In this document: positions 26,109-34,661 of the stretch, piece by piece
Numbering within the stretch: position 1 is the first letter of the stretch
Layout: every line of letters starts with the position of its first letter
Program-made: the position numbers and the translations under genes
Assembly: GCF_003606345.3 (NCBI RefSeq)
Contig: NZ_CP031844.2
Location: 868,001 to 932,000 of the forward strand
Direction: 5' to 3'
DNA from: Bartonella krasnovii
Lineage (GTDB): Bacteria > Pseudomonadota > Alphaproteobacteria > Rhizobiales > Rhizobiaceae
Length of the DNA: 64,000 nucleotides
The notes under the pieces: model-generated
The model's database searches: none
Seen by the model: only the letters and a program-made list of their open reading frames with translations
What the model was told of the DNA's origin: nothing

Positions 26109-26623
26109 CTTTAAGAATTGTTCGTGGTTTTACCCTGATTGTTGATGATGATGTCAATCTTCACCTTGATCTTGAAACGCTCAAACTTCCCACGTTGGAA
26201 GAAATCACCGAAACCTATCAACCAGGGGGCTCTGACATGCAAATTGATGTGAGTGGTCTTGGTGTGAAAGCTTTAACCTTGCAAATGAAAATCCGCAGCC
26301 ACACGCCAGAAATCATTGGTATCTTTGGTGGTCCTCCTGGTCTTCGTCATAAATTTACCGGCAAAAAACATGTGGTGTCTGAAGAAGATGGACGCGAGCA
26401 TGAACATTCCATTGATGTCACGGGGCGTTTGGTCAAAGTCGATAGCGAAGGCTTAACGGCTGGAAAAGCCACAGGCTATGATTGCGAGATCAAGAATGTT
26501 TGGGATTACACAGAATTTTGGGATGGTTCTGTTTTGCACCGCTTTTCCTTTAAACGGGGCGGTTGGCTGGTGCGCAATGGGCAAGATATCGGCGGGCGCC
26601 GTCGCTCTATTCTCAATTTATAG
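26105..26623 (+). CDS. Tail tube protein (P2 gpFII-like)
   Basis: This 172-residue protein forms the inner tube through which DNA passes. The pattern LKLPTLEEITETYQPGGSDM, then a segment ending in DYTEFWDGSVLHR, identifies the FII family. It follows the sheath gene directly. Confidence 0.92.
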   Translation: MTLRIVRGFTLIVDDDVNLHLDLETLKLPTLEEITETYQPGGSDMQIDVSGLGVKALTLQMKIRSHTPEIIGIFGGPPGLRHKFTGKKHVVSEEDGREHEHSIDVTGRLVKVDSEGLTAGKATGYDCEIKNVWDYTEFWDGSVLHRFSFKRGGWLVRNGQDIGGRRRSILNL

Positions 26624-26632
26624 GAATTAATC

Positions 26633-27168
26633 ATGACAAGTTTACAAACAAGTGTTGAGGTGGAATTGCAAGTCCCCCTTGTTTATCAAGACAAGGATGG
26701 CAAAGAATCAACACGGCAAAAATTGATCTTTTATCGCCCAAACTTCAAGCAAGCACGCCAATTAGCTGTGTTGATTGGACCACAGCTGGCAAAGTTACTT
26801 TTGCCCGCTGTAGAAGAAGATAAAATACCTTTGAGCAATGATGTTCTTATTGCCAAGCTTTGTGAGGCTTTATTTACCCATGAAGCCATGGAAGGAATCA
26901 CCGCGCTTCTGGCAGAGATGTCTCATGAATCTGTTGAACTGATTAATCGTCTTGATATTGTTGATCTTATGGCCGTGTTTAAGGTTTTTTTTGCTTTTTT
27001 TCCCAAACACCAATCCCCTATGCCGGACAATTTGGAGCAGAACTAGCCCTTTATTACCACTGGTCGGCTCTAGAGATCAATCAGATGGATTGGCTGGAAG
27101 TGATTTCCTATCGCGAAGAATTAGTGCGCTTGAAACAACAAGAATATGAAAGCCAAATGTTAGGATAA
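26633..27168 (+). CDS. Tail assembly chaperone E with -1 frameshift extension E'
   Basis: The zero-frame product (26633-27046, 137 residues) is a gpE/gp41-like tail assembly protein. Near its end the codons GTT TTT TTT GCT TTT TTT CCC supply two slippery T runs (26985-26991 and 26994-27000). A shift of -1 continues through PYAGQFGAELALYYHW and YREELVRLKQQEYESQM to a TAA at 27168. The extension resembles the E' part of P2-like chaperones, which is made by programmed frameshifting and acts with the tape measure. Both signal and extension lie immediately before the tape measure gene. Confidence 0.8.
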
Positions 27169-27177
27169 AATACGCTC

Positions 27178-29511
27178 ATGGATGTTTCCCTTGTTGTCCG
27201 TTTTGTGAAGCATCTCCAAGAAGGGATCGCCTCTGCCAAGCGAGACCTGAAAGCCTTTAGCCTCGATATTGCGCATTTCCAAAACCAAACACGAAAGCAT
27301 TTTAAAGGGTGGTTTGACCCTGAACATCTAAAGCAAGCCACAGCAAATGCAGAAAGTGCTTATATTCATGCGCGTGGGCGCATGGTGGGGGCAGTTGATC
27401 AAACGGCAACCTTAATTGCTCCGCTCTATAAAGCCATGCAATTTGACCAATCGATGAAGGGCTTGGAAAAGGTTCTGGATGCCCCCCTTGATCGTTTAAA
27501 AGAATTGCGTCGTTTTGCCCTTGAAACCTCAACAAAGATTCCTCTCGCCGCTCGTGAAGTTTTAGAATTGATGACCAGTGCCAGCCAAGCAGGGATTGGT
27601 GAACAAGATCTCGAGGCTTTTAGTATTTATGCCGCCAAAGCCGCGGTCGCCTTTGATATGAGCGGGGATCAAATTGGTGAGCGCTTTGCTAAATTACGCA
27701 ATGTCTTTAAGCTTAATCAAGCAGGCATTGAAGATTTAGGCGATGCCATCAACCATCTTTCCAACCACATGGCGGCTAAGGCAAGTGAGGTGTCTGACTT
27801 TACCAATCGTGCCACCGGTGCGGCAACCATGTTTAAACTGACAGCCCGTGAAACCGCAGCATTTGGGACGGCGATGATTTCTGCTGGAATTGTTCCAGAG
27901 AGTGCAGCACGTGGTTTTAACTCTATGAGTGCGCGCATACAGGCGGGAGGTAAACATATTGAAGATGCTTTTACCAATATTGGTCTCTCTCGCCAAAAAT
28001 TTATGGAAGATCTGGACAAAGACGCCACGGGTACCTTGGTGCGTTTTTTTGAAGCCTTGGGTAAATCAGAACAGGGAATGCGTTCGCTGATTGCTATTGC
28101 TGGACGAGACTTTACTGGTGATTTTGCTAAACTGGTGGGTAACCCCGAATTGTTAGGGCAAGCTTTAGATTATGTGAAAGACCCAAAAGTCTTTAAAGGC
28201 TCTGTCGAACAAGAGGCAGACAAACAGGCAACCGGTGCCATGCGGCAATTTGAACTGTTGCAAAACCGCGTTGTGGCTTTGGGGGTTACCATTGGTGAGG
28301 TGTTGTTGCCCCATGTGAACAGTTTAATGGAAACTGTTGGTGGTTTTTTAAACGTGCTGATAGCATGGGCTAATGAACACCCTGTTTTAACCGGTGTGAT
28401 CATCAAAACCATTGCCGCTCTGATGGCTTTTAATATTGCTTTGCGGGTTGTGCGTTTTACTTTTGCCGGAACCCGCCTTGGGGTCCTGCAATTGATTGCC
28501 TCTTTTATCAAGCTTGGGTCTCTTAGCCGCATGCTGAAGGCAAGTTGGCGCGGGCTCTTGGTTTCAGGGCGCTCACTGGGCTTGCTTACCGCAGGGTTTG
28601 GGGCACGTTTCCTCAGACTTTTGCGCCCCATGACCTTATTGATGGGTGCTTTGCGGGGGATTGCCGTCTCAGGGGCGGCATTTGCGAGCAGCTTTGGTTG
28701 GGTAGGAACTGTGATCGAAGTGGTTGGGGCGGGCATGTCCTCTGTTGTGGGGGGTCTTTTTACCCCGGTAGGGGCTGTGATTGCTGCTGTTGTGGCTGTT
28801 ATCCTCGCTGCTGGTTTTGCTTTGTGGAAATATTGGGACCGCTTTTCTTCTTTTATAAAGGGCTTTGCACGGGGGATAACACGGGCTTTTGGCCAAGCCT
28901 TTGAAGCCGTCATGCGTTTTTTTGGTGCTGATACCAGCACCATCACCCGTTGGAAGAATATCATTGCTTCTGCCTTTGATTTTTCTCAAAATTGGCAAAA
29001 GTTTAAACAAGGGCTTAGCGCTGTTGGCAGGTGGTTTGGCAACGTGTGGGAGGGGTTTAAACAAAGCCTTTCCAACTTTTGGAGCTGGTTGGGAAGTTTT
29101 TTTGCCCGCGAAAAGCTCTCGGAGAGTGTCAAGGCTGGTATGGAACAAGCCGGAGAAGATTTAGCGAGTTGGATTGTTAATGGCTTTATGTCGTCCATCT
29201 CACAATTGACGGACTTTTGTAAATCTTTACCTCACCGCATAAAGGGGTGGATTGGGTCGATTGATGTAAGAGATTATTTGCCAAGTTTTTTAGGAGGCAA
29301 AACGCCTCAGCCCCTTGTACAATTTGCAGGCGCTGGGCATGGCCATAGCTCTGTTCCAGAAGCAAAAGACAAAGAACGCGTCCCCATTACGCACAATCAA
29401 AATGTCACGGTGCATGTCAATGGCGCGCGTGATCCCATGGCGACCGGTTATGCGGTTCGCCATGCATTGCAACGGGCAGGGGCTAATGCCTTGCATGGTG
29501 GAACAGAATGA
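27178..29511 (+). CDS. Tail tape measure protein
   Basis: This 777-residue protein sets tail length and is probably ejected during infection. Residues 65-330 contain the TP901-type core (TSASQAGIGEQDLEAFSIYA, MSGDQIGERFAKLRNVFKL), residues 390-560 several hydrophobic segments, and the C-terminus a Trp-rich helical part. A tail of about 780 residues predicts a moderately long myovirus tail. It overlaps the U gene region by ATGA. Confidence 0.92.
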   Translation: MDVSLVVRFVKHLQEGIASAKRDLKAFSLDIAHFQNQTRKHFKGWFDPEHLKQATANAESAYIHARGRMVGAVDQTATLIAPLYKAMQFDQSMKGLEKVLDAPLDRLKELRRFALETSTKIPLAAREVLELMTSASQAGIGEQDLEAFSIYAAKAAVAFDMSGDQIGERFAKLRNVFKLNQAGIEDLGDAINHLSNHMAAKASEVSDFTNRATGAATMFKLTARETAAFGTAMISAGIVPESAARGFNSMSARIQAGGKHIEDAFTNIGLSRQKFMEDLDKDATGTLVRFFEALGKSEQGMRSLIAIAGRDFTGDFAKLVGNPELLGQALDYVKDPKVFKGSVEQEADKQATGAMRQFELLQNRVVALGVTIGEVLLPHVNSLMETVGGFLNVLIAWANEHPVLTGVIIKTIAALMAFNIALRVVRFTFAGTRLGVLQLIASFIKLGSLSRMLKASWRGLLVSGRSLGLLTAGFGARFLRLLRPMTLLMGALRGIAVSGAAFASSFGWVGTVIEVVGAGMSSVVGGLFTPVGAVIAAVVAVILAAGFALWKYWDRFSSFIKGFARGITRAFGQAFEAVMRFFGADTSTITRWKNIIASAFDFSQNWQKFKQGLSAVGRWFGNVWEGFKQSLSNFWSWLGSFFAREKLSESVKAGMEQAGEDLASWIVNGFMSSISQLTDFCKSLPHRIKGWIGSIDVRDYLPSFLGGKTPQPLVQFAGAGHGHSSVPEAKDKERVPITHNQNVTVHVNGARDPMATGYAVRHALQRAGANALHGGTE

Positions 29512-29522
29512 GGGGAGGGAGC

Positions 29523-29993
29523 ATGCAAGATCCTTTGCTGATGCTAGGACCGCACCAATTTTATGTGGACTGGCTTAATTACCAATCTTTTGAAGAGGAA
29601 TTCTCTGCCTCATGGGTTTGCTTAGAGCGTTTTGGTGGGGCCCCTGGTTTGCAATTTACCGGCTATGGCAATGATGCCAAAACCATCCATGGTGTGTTGT
29701 TTCCAGAAGAGTTTGGTGACCGGGTTGCCATTGATGCCATCACCAGAACCATACGTGCGGCTCAACCCGTTCAGATGATCCGTTGGATGAGCGATGATAG
29801 CTACAGTGCCTTAATGCTTGGATGTGTGGTGATTACCAGTGTCACGAAAGACCATGATTATATTAGCCGCTCTGGTCAATCGGGACGTATTCGCTATTCC
29901 ATTAGCCTGTTGCCGTTTTTTGATGGGGGCAAGCCGCAAGGTCAATATCAAGTGGGGCAATACCAAGGGGAGCAAGAGGAGGATAGCCCATGA
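29523..29993 (+). CDS. Tail protein U (P2 gpU-like)
   Basis: This 156-residue protein resembles gpU, which ends the tail. The pattern PGLQFTGYGNDAKTIHGVLF and RSGRIRYSISLLPFFDG-like ending (GQSGRIRYSISLLPFFDG) fits. ATG 29523 with GAGGGAG before it is chosen; an earlier ATG 29508 overlaps the tape measure stop. Confidence 0.82.
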   Translation: MQDPLLMLGPHQFYVDWLNYQSFEEEFSASWVCLERFGGAPGLQFTGYGNDAKTIHGVLFPEEFGDRVAIDAITRTIRAAQPVQMIRWMSDDSYSALMLGCVVITSVTKDHDYISRSGQSGRIRYSISLLPFFDGGKPQGQYQVGQYQGEQEEDSP

Positions 29994-30244
29994 AAATCCC
30001 CGCAAAGCAGCTCGTGATCGAACTTGAGGATATGAGTTTAGACCTGATTTGTTATCATCATGCCTTGTCTGTTTTAGGAGATCGGAGGCAAGCGGGTTTA
30101 CTGAAAGGTTATTGTGAAGCCACCCTGGAGGCTAATCCAGAGATTGCTGGGTATGATACTTTTTTACCGCGGGGTTTAAAGGTTCTTTTGCCTGAATTTA
30201 TCTCCCATGAAAAGAACAGTGTGGTCAAAAGGCTATGGGATTAA
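29990..30244 (+). CDS. Tail protein X, LysM-like (P2 gpX-like)
   Basis: This 84-residue protein has the short LysM-related fold of gpX (LDLICYHHAL, then EATLEANPEIAGYDTFLPRG), needed for tail assembly and possibly for contact with peptidoglycan. It overlaps both U (ATGA) and D. Confidence 0.88.
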   Translation: MKIPAKQLVIELEDMSLDLICYHHALSVLGDRRQAGLLKGYCEATLEANPEIAGYDTFLPRGLKVLLPEFISHEKNSVVKRLWD

Positions 30245-31224
30245 TGCGCACACATCCCTTTATTGAAGTGAGGGTAGGGGATAAGCTTGTTCATGAAGTT
30301 TTTTACCAACGTCTTTTAACGGCAACCATCACAGACAATGCGGGGAATGAAGCCGATACATTCGAGGCGGAATTTGATGATAGTGGCAATGATTTAGAGA
30401 TTCCCTCCAGGAACAGTGCGCTCCATGTCACCTTTGGTTATGAGAACAGCATTCGTGCCTTTATGGGGCGTTTTGTTGTGGAGACGGTGATCAGTTGTGG
30501 AGGCAGTGATGGAGAGATTTTGCGCCTTTGTGGCAAAAGCGCTTCCATGCGTGCGGAGATCAAAGAACAGGGAAGCGAACATTTTGACCACAAAACCATT
30601 GCTGAGATTGTTGAGAGCCTTGCCAAACGTCATGGTTATCAAGCAAAGGTGAGCCAAAAATTTACCAAACAAACCTTGCCTTATGTGGTGCGCACCGATC
30701 AATCGGCGATTGATTTTTTAACCCGCCTTGCTGATCGGATGCAGGCGCGTTTTTTAATCAAGGACAATAAGTTTTTATTTTTAAGCGGGGACAATCTCCC
30801 CCTCCAGACCATTCATCAACAGGAATGTTCCCATTGGGAATTTAGTCTCGAGCCGCGTACCCAATACGGCATGATAGAAGCACGGTATTTTGATCGCGCA
30901 AAAGGGCAACAACACGCCGTCAAACATCACACAGGGTATACGGGGCCCATTCGCCGTCTGCGGACGTGCTATCCTTGTGAGCAAGAAGCACAAGCAGCAG
31001 CTGCCTCCGAATCAGACAGGCTTTGTCGAGCCATGGGCAGTGGCTCTTTAAGCCTTGAGGGGCATCCTGAAATCATGGCGGGCCAACCGCTTTTCCTACA
31101 AGGATTTCGAGGCGAAATCAATGGACCATGGCATGCTGCAACCGTGACCCATCGCTATGAAAAGCAAAGCGGATACATCACAGAAATAACCTTTGAGGCA
31201 CCAAATAAGGGAAAAGAGGCATGA
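30235..31224 (+). CDS. Tail hub protein D (P2 gpD-like)
   Basis: This 329-residue protein is the late control D / hub family protein at the tip of P2-like tails. The N-terminal part (EVRVGDKLVHEVFYQRLLTA, then GNEADTFEAEFDD) and the QSAIDFLTRLADRMQARFLI segment are typical. ATG 30235 is used; ATG 30244 is an alternative. It is the last recognisable gene of prophage 1. Confidence 0.9.
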   Translation: MGLMRTHPFIEVRVGDKLVHEVFYQRLLTATITDNAGNEADTFEAEFDDSGNDLEIPSRNSALHVTFGYENSIRAFMGRFVVETVISCGGSDGEILRLCGKSASMRAEIKEQGSEHFDHKTIAEIVESLAKRHGYQAKVSQKFTKQTLPYVVRTDQSAIDFLTRLADRMQARFLIKDNKFLFLSGDNLPLQTIHQQECSHWEFSLEPRTQYGMIEARYFDRAKGQQHAVKHHTGYTGPIRRLRTCYPCEQEAQAAAASESDRLCRAMGSGSLSLEGHPEIMAGQPLFLQGFRGEINGPWHAATVTHRYEKQSGYITEITFEAPNKGKEA

Positions 31225-31753
31225 GAAACTTAAACGTGTTAGAAACAGAAAATCAAAGGTGCAACCTGCTCCTTTGATCGATCGTGATAAACATTTAGAG
31301 GAATTTGTGCGAGTTGCACCAACTGCAGAAAGGGCAATAGTGCAAACATTGCACAATTGCATCAATGGTACGCAATACGGTCAAGTTGACTGAATTCCTC
31401 CAAGCTTCTTTTGTTTTAATAATGCCTCAAAAAACCGAAAAGCTATCACGCAGTTTATGCTAAAAGAAGAGATACCATTTTATGCATGCTGCTTTTCAAA
31501 TAATGCGATTCCTGTAATGCGATTCCTACTTATGACTGATTATCAAAAATTGTGATTTATAGGAGAAGAGAAAAAAGATTCATTAAAGGGTCTTTAAACA
31601 CCCTTTGAAAGGTCTTTGAAGACCCTTTGAGCCCCCCTGAAAAATCATGTGAAATAAAATAAGTTGGTACAAAACCTGGTGTCAAAATATACAAAACCTG
31701 CTGGCAAGCTACACAAGCTACAATCAACAAGTTATAGCACGATAAAAGTACTG
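31225..31753 (+). other. Junction between prophages 1 and 2, no confident gene
   Basis: An open frame without ATG (31193-31393, ending TQYGQVD) overlaps the D gene and could be a remnant, but I do not trust it. TAATGCGATTCCT occurs twice one base apart (31501-31513, 31515-31527). Inverted repeats AAAGGGT/ACCCTTT (31585-31606) and GGTCTT/AAGACC (31611-31624) could terminate transcription, with the T run on the minus strand side. The right end of prophage 1 must lie here, but no clear terminal repeat is visible without its left end. Confidence 0.4.
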
Positions 31754-31770
31754 TGGCGGAGGGGGTGGGA
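31754..31770 (-). other. Putative attachment site (tRNA-Ser 3' end fragment)
   Basis: Read on the minus strand, these 17 bases are TCCCACCCCCTCCGCCA, which matches the T-arm 3' strand, acceptor stem and CCA end expected for a serine tRNA gene. No tRNA continues on the right, so this is only the 3' fragment left at one end of an element inserted into a tRNA gene. The integrase gene lies 0.9 kb away. The intact tRNA should lie at the other prophage end beyond the window. The tRNA identity is inferred. Confidence 0.6.
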
Positions 31771-31946
31771 ATGCTATGTTTATATAAAATCAATAAGTTG
31801 TATAAAGGTAAGGGAATTTTATGGTTATTGATTTTATTAGCTTATTTTTCTGTCTATCCCGAACCTTTTTATAGATTATTTTCAATTATTTTATCCAAAT
31901 ATGAAACTAAATTTGGTTCAATGGTGCTTGACTCTTATTTTTATTA

Positions 31947-31969
31947 ATCGTATAGTATTGATATACGAT
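31947..31969 (+). promoter_or_regulatory. Operator of the higBA operon
   Basis: Perfect inverted repeat ATCGTATA (31947-31954) and TATACGAT (31962-31969) with a 7-base spacer lies 11 bases before the toxin start. HigA antitoxins normally bind such a site and repress their own operon. The symmetry is seen; binding is inferred. Confidence 0.65.
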
Positions 31970-31980
31970 AAGGGGTGGTA

Positions 31981-32262
31981 ATGGCAATTGTGAGTTTCAA
32001 ACATAAGGGCTTAAAATTATTTTATACAACGGGGTCTACAAAAGCCATTCGAGCAGATCACGTAAAAAAATTGCGCGTTATCTTAACAGCTTTGACAAGT
32101 GCTACTACGCCCGAAATGTTGAAAGCACCTGCCTTTAAAATGCATCCTCTTAAAGGTGACCTTACAGGATATTATTCTATATGGGTGAATGGCAATTGGC
32201 GTGTGACTTTTCGCTTTATAGGAACAGATGTGGAGCTTGTTGATTATCAAGACTACCATTGA
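31981..32262 (+). CDS. higB: HigB toxin, RelE-family mRNA endonuclease
   Basis: This 93-residue protein has the RelE/HigB fold: TGSTKAIRADHVKKLRVIL at the N-terminus and YYSIWVNGNWRVTFRF at the C-terminus with the basic residues that bind mRNA. Such toxins cut mRNA at the ribosome. ATG 31981 with AGGGG upstream is preferred over GTG 31975. The antitoxin gene follows 15 bases later, in the HigBA order. Confidence 0.9.
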   Translation: MAIVSFKHKGLKLFYTTGSTKAIRADHVKKLRVILTALTSATTPEMLKAPAFKMHPLKGDLTGYYSIWVNGNWRVTFRFIGTDVELVDYQDYH

Positions 32263-32277
32263 TGAAAGGAACAAAAT

Positions 32278-32577
32278 ATGATGCATAATCCTGCACATCC
32301 GGGTGAAGTTCTAAAAGTAGCTTTCTTGGAAGAAATGGGGCTATCAATACAAAAATTAGCCGACCACCTCCATATGACAAGAGCTTCTCTATCAAGAGTG
32401 ATTAATGGGCATGCTTCTATGAGTACAGAGCTTGCAATTAAATTAGAATTAGCTGGTTTTAGTAAAGCTAAATTTTGGTTAGATATGCAAACAAACTATA
32501 ATTTATGGAAAACAATGCAACAGACACAACCGCTTATTTCTCCTCTAGTTTCTGAGGATAATCAAACACCGCTTTGA
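32278..32577 (+). CDS. higA: HigA antitoxin, XRE family
   Basis: This 99-residue DNA-binding protein has the HigA signature HPGEVLKVAFLEEMGLS and a helix-turn-helix (QKLADHLHMTRASLSRVING). It neutralises HigB and represses the operon by binding the palindrome at 31947. ATGATG 32278 follows AAAGGA. The pair probably helps keep the prophage in the population. Confidence 0.92.
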   Translation: MMHNPAHPGEVLKVAFLEEMGLSIQKLADHLHMTRASLSRVINGHASMSTELAIKLELAGFSKAKFWLDMQTNYNLWKTMQQTQPLISPLVSEDNQTPL

Positions 32578-32632
32578 TTTTGTTTATAACTTTTATGGTG
32601 CTTTTCTTTGTTTTTAGCTGCTACCCATTGCC

Positions 32633-33670
32633 TTAGTTTTTTTGAAGTTTTTTAATTGCTTCTATTGCTAGGCGTTTTCTATCGGCTGTTTTGGTATAAA
32701 GGGATGCCATTTTATCTTCTGTCCAGCCAAATAGTGCTTTCATTTGTGAAACTGTAGCACCAGCATTAGCAGCGCGTGTTGCTGCTAATTTTCGCAATCC
32801 ATGCGCTGATTTTTTAATTCCCGCCGCATTACATGCTTCACGAAATAAGTTGCCAAAACTTTCTTTTACAAGCTTATTTCCACCTTTACCACAAATGAAT
32901 GTTTCATTACCTATAGGACCAATTTTAAGAGTTTCTGCTAATTCAGGTAAAATTGGTAAAAAAACATCTGTTTTAAATTGGCTCTTTTCTGTTTTGAGAT
33001 GAATAATATTATCTTTAACATCTTTCCAGCCAATGCGAACGGCATCACCACGGCGTAACCCGGTATAAAGAAGAACATCAATCCATACGCGCTCATGGGT
33101 ACCGACAGACCAATGTTGATAATATTTATCTATGTCCTCTTCTAGCCATGGTCGCAATCCTTCAGTGTTAAGAGATTTCGGGGCTTTGATATTAAAAGCG
33201 GGGTTTCTGTTTAAAAGAGCATTATCAACCGCCCAATTAAAAAGACCATTTAAAGCCGTTAAAAAGTGTCTTGCTGCTGCGGGAGTATTGCGTCTTCTTT
33301 CTACAGCATCAAGAATATGTTGTTTTTCTATACTTTTATAGGCGCGATTACCAATATGTTTAGAAATATTATTTAGAATTCTATATTTAACTTTTTTCGT
33401 TGACTCTGATTGATTATGCCATTGCATGCTTTGTAAATACTGATGTAATAACCAATCGAAAGAGCCCTCTACAAGTCTGTTTTGTTTTGTTTTCTTGGAG
33501 GTGCCATTTTGCGCTTGCTTAAGGGCAAGTGTATAATTGTCAACGAATTCTTGTGTTCCGTAAGTTCCTGCAATCCGAACCCGTGGTCCATGACCAATAC
33601 GGACATACCATATGATTTTACCATGGCGTGTACGTTCAAGAACAAGATAGGGTGGACGACGCTTTGGCAT
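32633..33670 (-). CDS. int: Tyrosine integrase
   Basis: This 345-residue site-specific recombinase inserts and excises prophage 2. The catalytic residues appear as R206 (TGLRRGDA), H290 and R293 (SAHGLRKLAATRA), W316 in place of the second histidine, and Y325 (MASLYTKTADRK). An N-terminal core-binding domain (about 65-150) precedes them. It lies next to the putative tRNA attachment site and starts 2 bases after the next gene of the leftward operon. Confidence 0.93.
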   Translation of the reverse strand: MPKRRPPYLVLERTRHGKIIWYVRIGHGPRVRIAGTYGTQEFVDNYTLALKQAQNGTSKKTKQNRLVEGSFDWLLHQYLQSMQWHNQSESTKKVKYRILNNISKHIGNRAYKSIEKQHILDAVERRRNTPAAARHFLTALNGLFNWAVDNALLNRNPAFNIKAPKSLNTEGLRPWLEEDIDKYYQHWSVGTHERVWIDVLLYTGLRRGDAVRIGWKDVKDNIIHLKTEKSQFKTDVFLPILPELAETLKIGPIGNETFICGKGGNKLVKESFGNLFREACNAAGIKKSAHGLRKLAATRAANAGATVSQMKALFGWTEDKMASLYTKTADRKRLAIEAIKKLQKN

Positions 33671-33672
33671 GG

Positions 33673-33924
33673 TTAGAATTCTATGCCGTCAACAGAGGGG
33701 CAAGAAGGGTGATTACTACATTCTTCTTGTTCATTTTCAAGAGGAGGAAAATCTTCAATACTGTAAGCATTATTCCTTGTTGTTGGTGATGTTATAGTTT
33801 TATTGATATGAATTAATAATTCTCCAGTAGGTTTTATTTCTACAACCTCTGCGCCTTGTTTTTTGGCTTCTCTTAAAGCGCGCGCAATGGCTGGTTGTGT
33901 TATGGTAGGTGGGCGGTGTGCCAT
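33673..33924 (-). CDS. Small phage protein, unknown function
   Basis: This 83-residue protein is unrecognised. The segment PAIARALREAKKQGAEVVEI followed by PTGELLIHI suggests a small alpha-beta fold, and the C-terminus is acidic with two Cys. ATG at 33924 with AAGGGGA upstream is chosen; a longer frame reaches 34032. It lies between the exonuclease and the integrase in the leftward operon, where excisionase-type or recombination accessory genes are common. Confidence 0.6.
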   Translation of the reverse strand: MAHRPPTITQPAIARALREAKKQGAEVVEIKPTGELLIHINKTITSPTTRNNAYSIEDFPPLENEQEECSNHPSCPSVDGIEF

Positions 33925-33950
33925 GTCAGTTCCCCTTAAATTTAGCTGCA

Positions 33951-33969
33951 ATTCACCCGTGTTGTGAAT
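33951..33969. promoter_or_regulatory. Inverted repeat, leader element copy 1
   Basis: ATTCAC-ccgtgtt-GTGAAT is an inverted repeat with 6-bp arms. A near copy at 35452-35470 has the same spacer start and lies at the same distance (about 26 bases) from the start of the ERF gene. Both are on the leader side of leftward genes. They may be operators or RNA hairpins that control translation. Confidence 0.5.
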
Positions 33970-34036
33970 CATGATTTTTTTTGAAAATTTTGGTAAGAGG
34001 GTGGGGGTGCTGGGAGGAGAAAGCACCCCCATAACA

Positions 34037-34660
34037 TCAAGCGGCTTTCGCTAAAATCTTTTGCATCTCTTGGTCTATTTCTGCTAAAAAGATTTCGACC
34101 GCTTGATTAATCCGTTCGATTTGTTCTTCATCACGATTGATGCGTTTGATCTTCATTCTCAAACCAGTGGATTTGCCTACAAAGTTTGGATTATAGCTCA
34201 TGAAATCACACCATTTACGTCCCGTACAAGCCATTTGGAATTGCATTTGTGTGATATATTCGGGCTTGATATTACTATCTATAAAGAAGCGTAGATGATT
34301 TGATGATTGTGGGCATTTAATCTCAATTAAACCGTCCTCACCAATAAGCCCATCAGGACTAGCACCAGCCATTTGGATTGTAGGATGTTGAATGAAACCA
34401 CACCTTGTGACCTCTGTATCATAAATGAATGCATATTCTCTCAAGGCATCTTCTTCATAGTCAATGCCCCATTGCATAGCTGGCGTTATATAAGATTGGC
34501 TTATTTCTTCTGTTAATCGCTCTGTCATAAGTTTTATTTTGTAGTCTTCATATTTGCTTGTAGGCATTCCCTTGGCTGTTTTACTGAGTACGTTATAAAC
34601 GTTTGAAGCGGTGACTTTACCTAAACGGGCTTGAAACCATTCTGCTGTTCTTTGTTCCAT
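34037..34660 (-). CDS. YqaJ/lambda-type exonuclease
   Basis: This 207-residue protein is a YqaJ-family recombinase nuclease, which digests one strand of double-stranded DNA for annealing. The conserved residues appear as the GASPDGLIGEDGLIEIKCP segment (Asp, then Glu-x-Lys) and the N-terminal EWFQARLGKVTASN. It lies one base from the ERF gene, with which it should form a two-component recombination system. Confidence 0.92.
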   Translation of the reverse strand: MEQRTAEWFQARLGKVTASNVYNVLSKTAKGMPTSKYEDYKIKLMTERLTEEISQSYITPAMQWGIDYEEDALREYAFIYDTEVTRCGFIQHPTIQMAGASPDGLIGEDGLIEIKCPQSSNHLRFFIDSNIKPEYITQMQFQMACTGRKWCDFMSYNPNFVGKSTGLRMKIKRINRDEEQIERINQAVEIFLAEIDQEMQKILAKAA

Positions 34661-34661
34661 T

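Noticed and set aside
28170..28964. Long minus-strand frame of 264 codons opposite the tape measure gene
   Set aside because: It is the antisense shadow of a strongly coding gene and contains a Lys/Pro/Thr-rich low-complexity sequence.
31193..31393. Open frame of 66 codons after the D gene
   Set aside because: It begins with TTG inside the D gene, has no ribosome binding site and no recognisable product.
31753..31947. Hydrophobic open frame of 64 codons
   Set aside because: It starts within the putative attachment site and lies in AT-rich DNA; hydrophobic chance frames are common there.
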